Assembly (NCBI GenBank): GCA_964401885.1 | Contig: CAYOAC010000009.1 | Coordinates: forward strand, 1 to 23,018 | Length of the DNA stretch: 23,018 nucleotides | Direction: 5' to 3' | From: JAULZV01 sp964401885 | GTDB taxonomy: Bacteria > Patescibacteriota > Minisyncoccia > Phycocordibacterales > JAACPR01 | In this document: positions 14,429 to 21,207 of the stretch, piece by piece | Numbering within the stretch: the stretch's first letter is position 1 | Layout of the letters: every line of letters starts with the position of its first letter | Notes under the pieces: model-generated | The model's input: the letters and a program-made list of their open reading frames with translations, nothing else | Databases searched by the model: none | What the model was told of the DNA's origin: nothing | Position numbers and translations under genes: made by a program

Positions 14429-15015
14429 AATTTTATTTCTGAGACAATATCCTTATAAACCATATCAGGTTCTTGTTCACCATTTATATTTATAACTTTA
14501 TATTTTCCAGTTTCTTCAAAAAAAGAAAGTATTTCGGGAGAATTTTCTCTAAACCAAGCAAGTCTTTTATTTACACTTTCTTCATGTATATCATCACCTC
14601 TTTTTCTTTCTGACAATCTTTCTCTAGCCCAATCATCACTTACATCGATATTTATTACATATCTATTTTTTCTATTATAAAAATCAAACATTTCATCTAA
14701 GATATAGGCTTCGTTTAATTTTCTAGGAGCTCCATCAACAAATACAATTTTTTGGCCAACAAAAGTTTCTAACATTTTATTTACCCAAGACCAAACAGCG
14801 AGAAACCCTGGTTGAAGTTCCCCTCTAAGATTTACTTCTTTTGCCAATTTACTTGTGTAGGTGTCAGTATTAATAAAATCTCTAAGATTTTGACCTGACT
14901 CTAAATATTCAATGGAAGTCTCTCCTCTTGATTCTAAATCGTCATGTATCTTTTTAAGTTGGGTACCCTTACCACAACCTGATTTGCCAATAAAAATAAT
15001 TGTATATTCTTGCAT
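14425..15015 (-). CDS. adk: Adenylate kinase-like nucleoside monophosphate kinase
   Basis: A 196-aa kinase that interconverts AMP, ADP and ATP, identified by the P-loop GKSGCGKGTQ (residues 10-19), DGAPR (94-98, normally DGFPR) and the arginine-rich RKRGDD. The lid has no Cys4 zinc site. A longer reading from 15051 adds 12 residues, but the shorter start puts the first strand a few residues from the N-terminus as usual in the family, and a TACTAT -10 lies seven bases ahead of it, implying a leaderless mRNA. The Phe to Ala change in DGFPR is unusual, and a related NMP kinase specificity is possible. Confidence 0.85.
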   Translation of the reverse strand: MQEYTIIFIGKSGCGKGTQLKKIHDDLESRGETSIEYLESGQNLRDFINTDTYTSKLAKEVNLRGELQPGFLAVWSWVNKMLETFVGQKIVFVDGAPRKLNEAYILDEMFDFYNRKNRYVINIDVSDDWARERLSERKRGDDIHEESVNKRLAWFRENSPEILSFFEETGKYKVININGEQEPDMVYKDIVSEIKL

Positions 15016-15022
15016 ATGAGTA

Positions 15023-15028
15023 ATAGTA
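15023..15028 (-). promoter_or_regulatory. -10 box of the adk-map-ndk operon
   Basis: TACTAT on the minus strand, seven bases before the ATG at 15015; no good -35 seen. Confidence 0.5.
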
Positions 15029-15079
15029 CTACAATTATTCTTTATTTCCATATCTGAAAACTTTTAAAAAAACGATATG

Positions 15080-15088
15080 TGTTATGGT
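15080..15088 (+). promoter_or_regulatory. Extended -10 of the 42-aa gene
   Basis: TGTTATGGT, predicting a leader of about 12 nt that contains the AGGAGG ribosome binding site. Confidence 0.5.
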
Positions 15089-15106
15089 AGAACACCAGGA
15101 GGTACC

Positions 15107-15235
15107 ATGGAAACATTATTTAACATCATAACTGGAATATTTCTTGCTGTTCTTATATTCTGTGGAATCCTCGCATTACTTGGAGGTTTTACGGTATATG
15201 ATTTTAACAGCAAAAAATCAAAATCTGCAAAATGA
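15107..15235 (+). CDS. Small single-pass membrane protein (42 aa)
   Basis: METLFNIITGIFLAVLIFCG opens a 42-residue protein: one hydrophobic helix (about residues 5-30) and a short basic tail (NSKKSKSAK), so the C-terminus should be cytoplasmic by the positive-inside rule. The gene has the only textbook Shine-Dalgarno in the window (AGGAGG at 15097-15102, five bases before the ATG), an extended -10 and its own terminator, which makes coding very likely despite the length. It sits alone on the plus strand between adk and secY. Function unknown; similarity to small translocase or transporter accessory subunits would be speculation. Confidence 0.75.
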   Translation: METLFNIITGIFLAVLIFCGILALLGGFTVYDFNSKKSKSAK

Positions 15236-15243
15236 ATCCATGT

Positions 15244-15278
15244 AAAAACCCTTATAGATATACTATTTAGGGTTTTTT
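15244..15278 (+). terminator. Terminator after the 42-aa gene
   Basis: AAAACCCT (15245-15252) with AGGGTTTT (15269-15276), 16-base loop, then T. Confidence 0.65.
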
Positions 15279-15284
15279 AATTTA

Positions 15285-15313
15285 AAAAGGCGCACCCGAA
15301 GGGTGCGCCTTTT
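15285..15313 (-). terminator. GC-rich terminator after secY
   Basis: Perfect 13-bp stem AAAAGGCGCACCC with GGGTGCGCCTTTT, loop GAA. It ends the rpsN-secY transcript and is closely similar to the hairpin at 19651-19691. Confidence 0.9.
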
Positions 15314-15324
15314 AAAATTTTATC

Positions 15325-16602
15325 TTAGTACTCTCTCAAAGAAATTTGACCATCTAATTTCTTAATTAAATCTATAACCACAGAAACCGCAATTAGAAGT
15401 GAAGTACCCCCGACAGACAAAGCTGTAATACCAGAGAATGATTGAACGATAATCGGTAAAACAGCAATCAAACCAAGAAATAGAGCTCCTACCAAAGTTA
15501 TTCTTGTTAGTACTCCAGAAATATATCTTTCTGTACTTTCACCAGGTCGTACCCCAGGAACAAATGCTCCTGATCTTTGTAGATTGTGAGAAGTTGCTTC
15601 AGGATCAAAAGTAACAGCGGTATAAAAATATGTAAACAAAACAACTAGAACAAAGTAAGACAAACCATAATATAATTGATTTGAAGAAAATGCTAGAATT
15701 TGTGAACTAAAATTCTGTATCCAGACAATTTTTGCAGTAGATGCAAGTGTTCCGATAAGCTGAGGAAGAGTTAGGATTGAAAGTGCAAAAATAATTGGTA
15801 TAACTCCAGCCTGATTAAGTCTAAGTGGCAGATAAGTATTTGAACCACCATGCATTTCGCCTCCAGCTCTAACTTGTTTAGTGTGGGTAATAGGGATGGG
15901 TCTTTCAGCTTCTGTTGTAAACACAACAGCAATTATTGTTACAACTGCAACAGCAACAAACATAATATAAGTAGGGATCATCGCTGAGTTATACGTAAAT
16001 ATCATTTGTGAAATTGCTGAAGGTAATCTTGAAACTATACCTACAAAAATAATTATTGAAACTCCATTACCAATTCCAAACTCACTTATTAATTCACCGA
16101 TCCACATAAGCAACATTGTTCCAGCTGTAACAACGATAATATTTGTTGCTAATTCAAAAGAATTAAGTGACATTAACACTCCTTGTTGTTGTAGTAAAAC
16201 CAGAAAACCAAAAGCTTGAATTGTAGCAAGAGGAAGTGTTATAAGTCTTGAATACATCGCGAATTTTTTTCTTCCCGAATCCCCACTTTCATGAAACTGT
16301 TCTTTTAATTTTGGAGAAACAATAGTTGAAAGTTGCATTATAATTGAAGCTGTAATATATGGACCTACTCCAAGCATTATAATAGACAAAACACTAAGAC
16401 CTCCACCAGAAAAAACATTCATCAAACTAAAAAATTGATTATTGTCAAAAAAAGATTGTAATTCTACTGCGTTAACTCCTGGGATAGGGATAGCTGCAAG
16501 TAATCTAACACAAACAAGTGCTACTAATATAAACAAAACTCTCTTTCTTAAGACTTTGTCTTGAGAAATTAGTTTTAACTTCGTTAAAAAATTTTTAATC
16601 AT
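15325..16602 (-). CDS. secY: Protein translocase subunit SecY
   Basis: A 425-aa channel subunit of the Sec translocon with about ten membrane helices. Characteristic segments include IPIPGVNAVELQSFF near the start, GIGNGVSIIIFVGIVSRLP, the positively flanked cytosolic loop TEAERPIPI and the PEATSHNLQRSGAFVPGVRPG region of the C-terminal cytosolic loop. It follows rplO by one base, the standard end of the spc operon. adk and map, usually directly downstream, are split off here by an intervening gene and two terminators. Confidence 0.96.
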   Translation of the reverse strand: MIKNFLTKLKLISQDKVLRKRVLFILVALVCVRLLAAIPIPGVNAVELQSFFDNNQFFSLMNVFSGGGLSVLSIIMLGVGPYITASIIMQLSTIVSPKLKEQFHESGDSGRKKFAMYSRLITLPLATIQAFGFLVLLQQQGVLMSLNSFELATNIIVVTAGTMLLMWIGELISEFGIGNGVSIIIFVGIVSRLPSAISQMIFTYNSAMIPTYIMFVAVAVVTIIAVVFTTEAERPIPITHTKQVRAGGEMHGGSNTYLPLRLNQAGVIPIIFALSILTLPQLIGTLASTAKIVWIQNFSSQILAFSSNQLYYGLSYFVLVVLFTYFYTAVTFDPEATSHNLQRSGAFVPGVRPGESTERYISGVLTRITLVGALFLGLIAVLPIIVQSFSGITALSVGGTSLLIAVSVVIDLIKKLDGQISLREY

Positions 16603-16603
16603 A

Positions 16604-17035
16604 TTATTTTATCTTACCACCAATTTTCTCAATTTGCTCTTTTACAGATTTTGAAGTAAGGCAGTTTATAAAAACAAGCGCTTTGTCTAATTCTCCTGTT
16701 GCAAGAATTTTAACTACAGGCAGTTTACCTGATGTTTTTGAAATGATACCCTTTCTGAAAAGTGATGAAGGAGAAACGATTTCATTTGTTTTAAAATTAT
16801 TTGAAACAAGACCAAGTGCAACAGACACATCTTTTTTAGAAATACTTTTATTGATATTTACACCTCTTCCTCTTAATTTTGGAAGTGTTTTAATAAAGTC
16901 TCTTATTTCTGGTCTGATTTTGTGACCAGCTCTAGCTTTTTGACCTTTTGGTCCTCGTCCAGCAGTTTTATCCCCTCTTCCTCTAAGAATCTTTTTTTGT
17001 CTTTTTGTTTTTGGTTTTATTTCGTGTCTTTGCAT
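16604..17035 (-). CDS. rplO: Ribosomal protein uL15
   Basis: A 143-aa large-subunit protein with the basic glycine-rich N-terminal tail (RGRGDKTAGRGPKGQKARAG) and the C-terminal region VKILATGELDKAL. It lies four bases after rpsE; the slot normally occupied by rpmD (uL30) is empty, as in all known CPR genomes. Confidence 0.94.
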   Translation of the reverse strand: MQRHEIKPKTKRQKKILRGRGDKTAGRGPKGQKARAGHKIRPEIRDFIKTLPKLRGRGVNINKSISKKDVSVALGLVSNNFKTNEIVSPSSLFRKGIISKTSGKLPVVKILATGELDKALVFINCLTSKSVKEQIEKIGGKIK

Positions 17036-17039
17036 AAGC

Positions 17040-17669
17040 CTAATTATTTTTGGTTATTGGTAATTTGGATTCTGTAGATTTTACACCTCGCGCTTTTTTT
17101 AGAGAAGCAAGAGCTTTAATAGTTGCTTGTGCAATATTAAGTTTGTTTTTTGACCCAGAAAGGATTTTTCCGTTAATATCTTTTAGTCCAGCAAGTATAA
17201 CAATATCTCGAACCGCTGATCCTGCAATGATACCTCTTCCCTTAGCTGGCATAAGTTTTACGATTCCACTACAATACTTGGCTTGTACTTCATGAGGAAT
17301 TGACATATCAGATGTTGTATTTACCTTAATTGCATTCTTTTTGGCGATTCTTGCAGCTTTATCAATAGCAAGTGAAGTATCTCCTGCTTTACCAGTACCT
17401 ACTCCTACACGACCCTTTTTGTCCCCTACAACAATAGCTACTGAGAATGTAAATCTTCTTCCTCCAGCAGCAACACGAGTTACTCGTCTAATAGCAATTA
17501 TTTTTTGTTCAAATTCTGATCGAACTCTTTCTCGACGTTTTGTTACTCGTCTTTTATTTTTTCTAAATGATGATCTTGGAGAATTCGCATCATCTCTGTT
17601 GTTAGAATATCTTCCAGCATTTACTGGAGCCGGAGCTTGTGTTTGTGTTGTTGTTTGTAATTCACTCAT
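17040..17669 (-). CDS. rpsE: Ribosomal protein uS5 with low-complexity N-terminal extension
   Basis: A 209-aa small-subunit protein that takes part in decoding accuracy. The two S5 halves are clear: EFEQKIIAIRRVTRVAAGGR then VGVGTGKAGD, followed by MPAKGRGIIAGSAVRDI. About 50 residues precede the domain, a Gln/Thr/Ala/Pro-rich segment then a stretch of Arg/Lys (RKNKRRVTKRRERVR), longer than the 160-170-aa bacterial norm. The tail may bind rRNA. It follows rplR by 11 bases. Confidence 0.95.
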   Translation of the reverse strand: MSELQTTTQTQAPAPVNAGRYSNNRDDANSPRSSFRKNKRRVTKRRERVRSEFEQKIIAIRRVTRVAAGGRRFTFSVAIVVGDKKGRVGVGTGKAGDTSLAIDKAARIAKKNAIKVNTTSDMSIPHEVQAKYCSGIVKLMPAKGRGIIAGSAVRDIVILAGLKDINGKILSGSKNKLNIAQATIKALASLKKARGVKSTESKLPITKNN

Positions 17670-17680
17670 ATATCTTTATA

Positions 17681-18022
17681 TTAAAATTCTAATCCGCCTT
17701 CTCGTGCTGAATCTGCTAATGTCTGAATAAGTCCAGTGTAAAGATATCCTGATCGATCAAAAACTATTTTTGAAATATTTTTACTTTTTGCAAGTTCTGC
17801 AATTTTAAGACCTACGATTTTTGATTTTTCTGACATTGTCTTGTCTGAAATTTTAAGAGAATTAAAAGCTACCAATGTTACTCCTTTTACGTCATCAATA
17901 ACTTGAACATAAACATCTCTGTTTGATTTAAAAACTGATAGTCTTGGTCGATCAGAAGTACCTGCTACTTTTGCCCGTACTCGATTGTGTCTTTTTTTTC
18001 TTTTTTGTTCTCTTGAAATCAT
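17681..18022 (-). CDS. rplR: Ribosomal protein uL18
   Basis: A 113-aa 5S rRNA-binding protein. The start REQKRKKRHNRVRAKV, the motif RPRLSVFKSNRDVYVQVID and the C-terminal FDRSGYLYTGLIQTLADSAREGGLEF are typical. No Shine-Dalgarno precedes it, and the gap to rplF is 17 bases. Confidence 0.95.
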   Translation of the reverse strand: MISREQKRKKRHNRVRAKVAGTSDRPRLSVFKSNRDVYVQVIDDVKGVTLVAFNSLKISDKTMSEKSKIVGLKIAELAKSKNISKIVFDRSGYLYTGLIQTLADSAREGGLEF

Positions 18023-18039
18023 ATTATTTAGATTAAATA

Positions 18040-18576
18040 TTATACGGATTTTTTACCTTCTTTTCTTCGAATAATTTCATCAGAATATCTGATACCTTTT
18101 CCTTTATATGGTTCTGGTTTTTTCTTTGATCGTACAACAGCGGCAAATTGAGTAACTGTTTCTTTATTTATACCAGCAATTGTTACTTCTCCTTTTTCTA
18201 TTTTACATGATACACCTTTTGGTATTTCAAGTTTTACTTGATGAGAAAATCCTAAGTTCATAACTAAAGTTGTTCCTTGAATATCAGCCTTGTATCCAAC
18301 TCCCTCGATTATTAGTTTAATTACATATTCTTGATTAACTCCTGCAATCATATTTTTGATATGTGAACCAAAAGTTCCCCATAATGCTTTTGTTTCTAAA
18401 TTATCGTTCTTTGGAACAACGTTAATAACGTTACCTTCGATTTCAACATCAACAGCATCTGTTCGTACAACTTTAGATAATTCCCCTAAAGGACCTTTAA
18501 CAGTAATAATATTACCTGAAAGAGTTACTTCAGTTTTTGCGGGGATTTCAATTGGTTTTTTTCCGATTCGTGACAT
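18040..18576 (-). CDS. rplF: Ribosomal protein uL6
   Basis: A 178-aa large-subunit protein with the standard start MSRIGKKPIEIP and the C-terminal signature PEPYKGKGIRYSDE. A reading from 18618 adds 14 residues but would overlap the end of rpsH; the conserved start at 18576 leaves a 10-base gap after the rpsH stop and is preferred. The tail ends IIRRKEGKKSV. Confidence 0.95.
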   Translation of the reverse strand: MSRIGKKPIEIPAKTEVTLSGNIITVKGPLGELSKVVRTDAVDVEIEGNVINVVPKNDNLETKALWGTFGSHIKNMIAGVNQEYVIKLIIEGVGYKADIQGTTLVMNLGFSHQVKLEIPKGVSCKIEKGEVTIAGINKETVTQFAAVVRSKKKPEPYKGKGIRYSDEIIRRKEGKKSV

Positions 18577-18586
18577 AAAAATATAA

Positions 18587-18979
18587 TTACCACATTGTGA
18601 ATAAAATCTCTCCTCCAACTTTTAGTTTTGAAGCTTGTTTGTTAGACATAACACCTTGAGGTGTTGAGAGTACAGAAATTCCGTATCCATTTCGAATACT
18701 CTTAAGATCTTTGTAACCGATATAAGATCTCTTTGATTGCTTTGAATTTCTTTTAACATCTGTAATAGCTGGAACACCATCTTCGTATTTTAGTGTTACA
18801 ACAAGTTTCTTTTTAAGATCTTTCCCTGTTTTTTCAACATTAGAAATAAATCCTTCTTTTTTGAGAACATCTAGAATTGCTTGTTTCATATTTGTGTATG
18901 TAAAAACAACTTCTGTATGTTTTGCTTTTTGAGCGTTTTTAAGTGATATGATCACATTTGAAATAGTATCTCCTACCAT
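18587..18979 (-). CDS. rpsH: Ribosomal protein uS8
   Basis: A 130-aa 16S rRNA-binding protein. Its start MVGDTISNVIISLKNAQ corresponds to the usual MTDPIADMLTRIRNA, so I take 18979 rather than 19042, whose extra 21 residues come from the other frame of rpsN. The stop of rpsN overlaps the first codons by seven bases. The C-terminal motif KQASKLKVGGEILFTMW is standard for S8. In E. coli S8 represses spc translation; no such leader structure was looked for beyond this region. Confidence 0.94.
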   Translation of the reverse strand: MVGDTISNVIISLKNAQKAKHTEVVFTYTNMKQAILDVLKKEGFISNVEKTGKDLKKKLVVTLKYEDGVPAITDVKRNSKQSKRSYIGYKDLKSIRNGYGISVLSTPQGVMSNKQASKLKVGGEILFTMW

Positions 18980-19158
18980 GATGATTTTTTTATACCTGGA
19001 ATTTGACCTTCGTTTGCTAATTCTCTGAAACAAATTCGACACATATCGAAGTCTCTCATATATCCTCTTTTTCTACCACATTTAAAACATCGTCGAACGA
19101 CTCGTGATTTGAACTTTGGATTTTTTTGTGATCTTGCGATTACTGAAGTTTTTGCCAT
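18973..19158 (-). CDS. rpsN: Ribosomal protein uS14, zinc-binding type
   Basis: A 61-aa protein of the short zinc form, with Cys24-x2-Cys27 and Cys40-x2-Cys43 (CFKCGRKRGYMRDFDMCRIC). It is the first gene of the second ribosomal transcript, downstream of a strong promoter. In most bacteria rpsN directly follows rplE; here a separate gene and a terminator lie between them. Confidence 0.95.
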   Translation of the reverse strand: MAKTSVIARSQKNPKFKSRVVRRCFKCGRKRGYMRDFDMCRICFRELANEGQIPGIKKSSW

Positions 19159-19197
19159 ATAATTTGATAAAACAAAAGGCCCTTAAAGGGTTTTGGT

Positions 19198-19226
19198 ATA
19201 TTAGCAAGACAAGGTTTGATTGTCAA
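19198..19226 (-). promoter_or_regulatory. Strong promoter of the rpsN-secY transcript
   Basis: On the minus strand TTGACA (19226-19221), 17-base spacer ending in TGC, TAATAT (19203-19198): consensus -35 plus an extended -10. The leader of about 33 nt begins with ACCCTTTAAGGG, a small hairpin, followed by a T-rich stretch that might attenuate transcription (inference). Confidence 0.85.
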
Positions 19227-19265
19227 ATGTTTTTATCTATATTTATGGAATTTTAAAGATAAAAG

Positions 19266-19297
19266 TGTGTTGTAATAAAATAAATTTATTAAACACA
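19266..19297. repeat. Imperfect inverted repeat between divergent promoters
   Basis: TGTGTTGTAATAAA (19266-19279) faces TTTATTAAACACA (19285-19297), a 13-bp match with one extra base. It lies between the rpsN promoter and that of the 86-aa gene, so it could be an operator or cruciform. Confidence 0.4.
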
Positions 19298-19306
19298 TAT
19301 GAAATA

Positions 19307-19334
19307 TTGTCTTTTTATATTTTAAGAGTAATAT
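19307..19334 (+). promoter_or_regulatory. Promoter of the 86-aa gene
   Basis: TTGTCT (19307-19312), 16-base spacer, TAATAT (19329-19334). Predicted leader about 18 nt, without a Shine-Dalgarno sequence. Confidence 0.6.
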
Positions 19335-19358
19335 TTACATGAAACCAGCCCTAAAAAA

Positions 19359-19619
19359 ATGCGTAAATATCATCTGCCCATAGTAGATCTAAAGACCGAT
19401 AGTTTCAAAGAGGTTTTGGCTAAGCTTGAAGAGCTTGGAAAAGCCCGACCAACAGATACGGAAGCACGTCTTTTCATTAGACATAATGAAGAAAACCAGG
19501 TCTGCGAAACCCCATTTTTGGGCACTTTCGCTGATCTCAAAAAATATCTTGAAGATGCCGTTGGATACACCAGCATGAACATGTTCGCTTCAAAAATGCG
19601 CAAATGCATAAATACTTAA
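19359..19619 (+). CDS. Small orphan protein inside the spc gene cluster (86 aa)
   Basis: An 86-residue, likely soluble protein with two Lys/Glu-rich helices (FKEVLAKLEELGKA and FADLKKYLEDAVG) and a basic C-terminus (SKMRKCINT). No family recognised. It lies on the plus strand between rplE and rpsN, against the direction of the ribosomal genes, with its own promoter and terminator. Its codon use is less AT-rich than that of the ribosomal genes. The ATG is 24 bases after the -10; an earlier ATG at 19339 would give only a 14-aa peptide. Confidence 0.65.
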   Translation: MRKYHLPIVDLKTDSFKEVLAKLEELGKARPTDTEARLFIRHNEENQVCETPFLGTFADLKKYLEDAVGYTSMNMFASKMRKCINT

Positions 19620-19641
19620 ACCTCCTTCTGGGTGGTTTTTT
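19618..19641 (+). terminator. Terminator after the 86-aa gene
   Basis: AAACCTCC (19618-19625) pairs with GGGTGGTTT with one T-T mismatch, followed by T residues; the stem includes the stop codon. Confidence 0.65.
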
Positions 19642-19650
19642 AATACTTTT

Positions 19651-19691
19651 AATACAAAAGGCGCACCCCGAAGGGGTGCGCCTTTTGTATT
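19651..19691. terminator. Bidirectional GC-rich terminator between rplE and the 86-aa gene
   Basis: Perfect 19-bp stem (19651-19669 with 19673-19691), core GGCGCACCCC with loop GAA, A- and T-rich ends. It ends the upstream ribosomal transcript. Confidence 0.93.
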
Positions 19692-19694
19692 AAA

Positions 19695-20231
19695 TTATTT
19701 CTTAAAAGGAAATCCTAGATATTCTAAGAAAGCTTCACATTCTTTTTTACTTTTTGATGTAGTAACAAAAGTAATTGAAAGCCCGAATACATCCTTAATA
19801 TCTTCATCTGAAGTTTCAGGAAAAATAGTGTGTTCTTTAATACCAAGAGAATAATTACCTACAGCATCTACAGCCTCTCTCTTAATACCCCTAAAGTCTC
19901 TAGTTCGAGGCAAAGCGATGTTGATAAGTCTATCAACAAAATCTGTCATTTTTGGTCCTCTAAGAGTAACTTGAAAACCTGAAAGTTGTCCTTCTCGAAC
20001 TTTGAAAGAAGCGATTGATTTTTTGGCCAATCTTTCTGCTGGTTTTTGACCAGTAATTTTTGCAAGTCGATTTACAATAAGTTCCATTTTCTTTTTATCC
20101 CCTTTTGTCTTACCAACTCCTGTTGAAACAACTACTTTTACAAGTTTTGGAGCTTGCATTTTATTTGTATATCCAAAAGTACCTTTTAAAGTATCAAATG
20201 TATTTTTTTGTTTTGTTTTTACTGATTCCAT
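19695..20231 (-). CDS. rplE: Ribosomal protein uL5
   Basis: A 178-aa 5S rRNA-binding protein. Typical segments are KLVKVVVSTGVGK, ITGQKPAERLAKKSIASFKVREG, and the C-terminal GLSITFVTTSKSKKECEAFLEYLGFPF. It ends its transcript at a strong hairpin rather than running into rpsN. It follows rplX by 11 bases. Confidence 0.95.
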   Translation of the reverse strand: MESVKTKQKNTFDTLKGTFGYTNKMQAPKLVKVVVSTGVGKTKGDKKKMELIVNRLAKITGQKPAERLAKKSIASFKVREGQLSGFQVTLRGPKMTDFVDRLINIALPRTRDFRGIKREAVDAVGNYSLGIKEHTIFPETSDEDIKDVFGLSITFVTTSKSKKECEAFLEYLGFPFKK

Positions 20232-20242
20232 ATAAATAAATG

Positions 20243-20554
20243 TTATTTAATTTCTTGTCCTGATTTTTTAGCAACTCTTACTTTTTTGTCTCCTACAAGT
20301 TTATATCCTATTCGAGTTGGTTTATTTGATTTTGAATCAACAAGAGCAACATTTGAAACACTTATTGGCATTGTTTTATCAACAATTTCTCCTTTTTTAT
20401 CAGCACTAAATTTATTTCTAGAATGTTTTTTTGCAATATTAACTCCACTTACAACAACTTTTGAAACTTTTGGTAAAGATCGTACAACTTCTCCAGTTTT
20501 ACCCTTATCTTTTCCTGCGAGCACTATTACTTTATCTCCTTTTTTGATTTTCAT
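20243..20554 (-). CDS. rplX: Ribosomal protein uL24
   Basis: A 103-aa assembly-initiating large-subunit protein with the KOW motif near the start (KKGDKVIVLAGKDKGKTGEV) and VVSGVNIAKKHSR; the C-terminus is KKSGQEIK. It follows rplN by 10 bases. Confidence 0.95.
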   Translation of the reverse strand: MKIKKGDKVIVLAGKDKGKTGEVVRSLPKVSKVVVSGVNIAKKHSRNKFSADKKGEIVDKTMPISVSNVALVDSKSNKPTRIGYKLVGDKKVRVAKKSGQEIK

Positions 20555-20564
20555 ACTTTCTTTA

Positions 20565-20936
20565 TTAAATTACTTCAGGGGCCATTGAGGATATTTTTTG
20601 ATAACCCATTTCTGATAATTCTCGTGGAACTGGTCCAAATATTCTGTTGGCGATTGGTTCACCTTTTGTTTTATCTATAATAACAACAGCATTTTCATCA
20701 AATCTAATATATGATCCATCTTTTCTTTTAAAAGCTCTTTTTTGTCTAACAACAATACCATGTAGAACATCTTTTCTTTTAACACTTTTTCTTGGTTCTG
20801 CTTTTTGTACAGCAAGCACAACTTTATCTCCTATTTGAGCATATCGTCTTTTTGAACCCCCAAGTATTTTGAAAACTCGGCCAATCTTTGCTCCGCAGTT
20901 ATCTGTTATTGAAACTAATGTTTGTGTTTGAATCAT
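20565..20936 (-). CDS. rplN: Ribosomal protein uL14
   Basis: A 123-aa protein at the subunit interface. The start MIQTQTLVSITDNCGAK, the motif GIVVRQKRAFKRKDGS and the ending MGYQKISSMAPEVI are standard. Confidence 0.96.
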   Translation of the reverse strand: MIQTQTLVSITDNCGAKIGRVFKILGGSKRRYAQIGDKVVLAVQKAEPRKSVKRKDVLHGIVVRQKRAFKRKDGSYIRFDENAVVIIDKTKGEPIANRIFGPVPRELSEMGYQKISSMAPEVI

Positions 20937-20947
20937 GATACTAATTG

Positions 20948-21205
20948 TTATTTAACTACTATAAAGTGTTTATCTTTAGAAATAGGTCTTGTTTCTTTTA
21001 TAGTAACAGTCTCTCCGATTTTACATTTATTACCCTTATCGTGAGCTTTATATTTTTTGTTTTGTTTAATAAATTTTTGGTATTTTTCATGTTTGAAATA
21101 TCGTGTAACTTGAACTACGATTGTATCTTGCATTTTATCAGAAACCACTACTCCTTTGAGCACTTTTCCTGTTGTTGTATTATTTTGTTCTGTTGTTGTT
21201 TTCAT
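20948..21205 (-). CDS. rpsQ: Ribosomal protein uS17
   Basis: An 85-aa 16S rRNA-binding protein: KGVVVSDKMQDTIVVQVTR then the OB-fold ending KETRPISKDKHFIVVK. A short Thr/Gln-rich segment (MKTTTEQNNTTTG) precedes the domain. It is separated from rpmC by two bases. Confidence 0.95.
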   Translation of the reverse strand: MKTTTEQNNTTTGKVLKGVVVSDKMQDTIVVQVTRYFKHEKYQKFIKQNKKYKAHDKGNKCKIGETVTIKETRPISKDKHFIVVK

Positions 21206-21207
21206 AC

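Noticed and set aside
18577..18618. Longer start for rplF
   Set aside because: Overlaps the rpsH end and adds residues before the conserved MSRIGKKP start.
18980..19042. Longer start for rpsH
   Set aside because: The extra 21 residues are another frame of rpsN; the conserved S8 start is at 18979.
19339..19383. 14-codon ORF overlapping the start of the 86-aa gene
   Set aside because: Starts before the predicted transcription start region or at its edge and has no RBS; probably chance.
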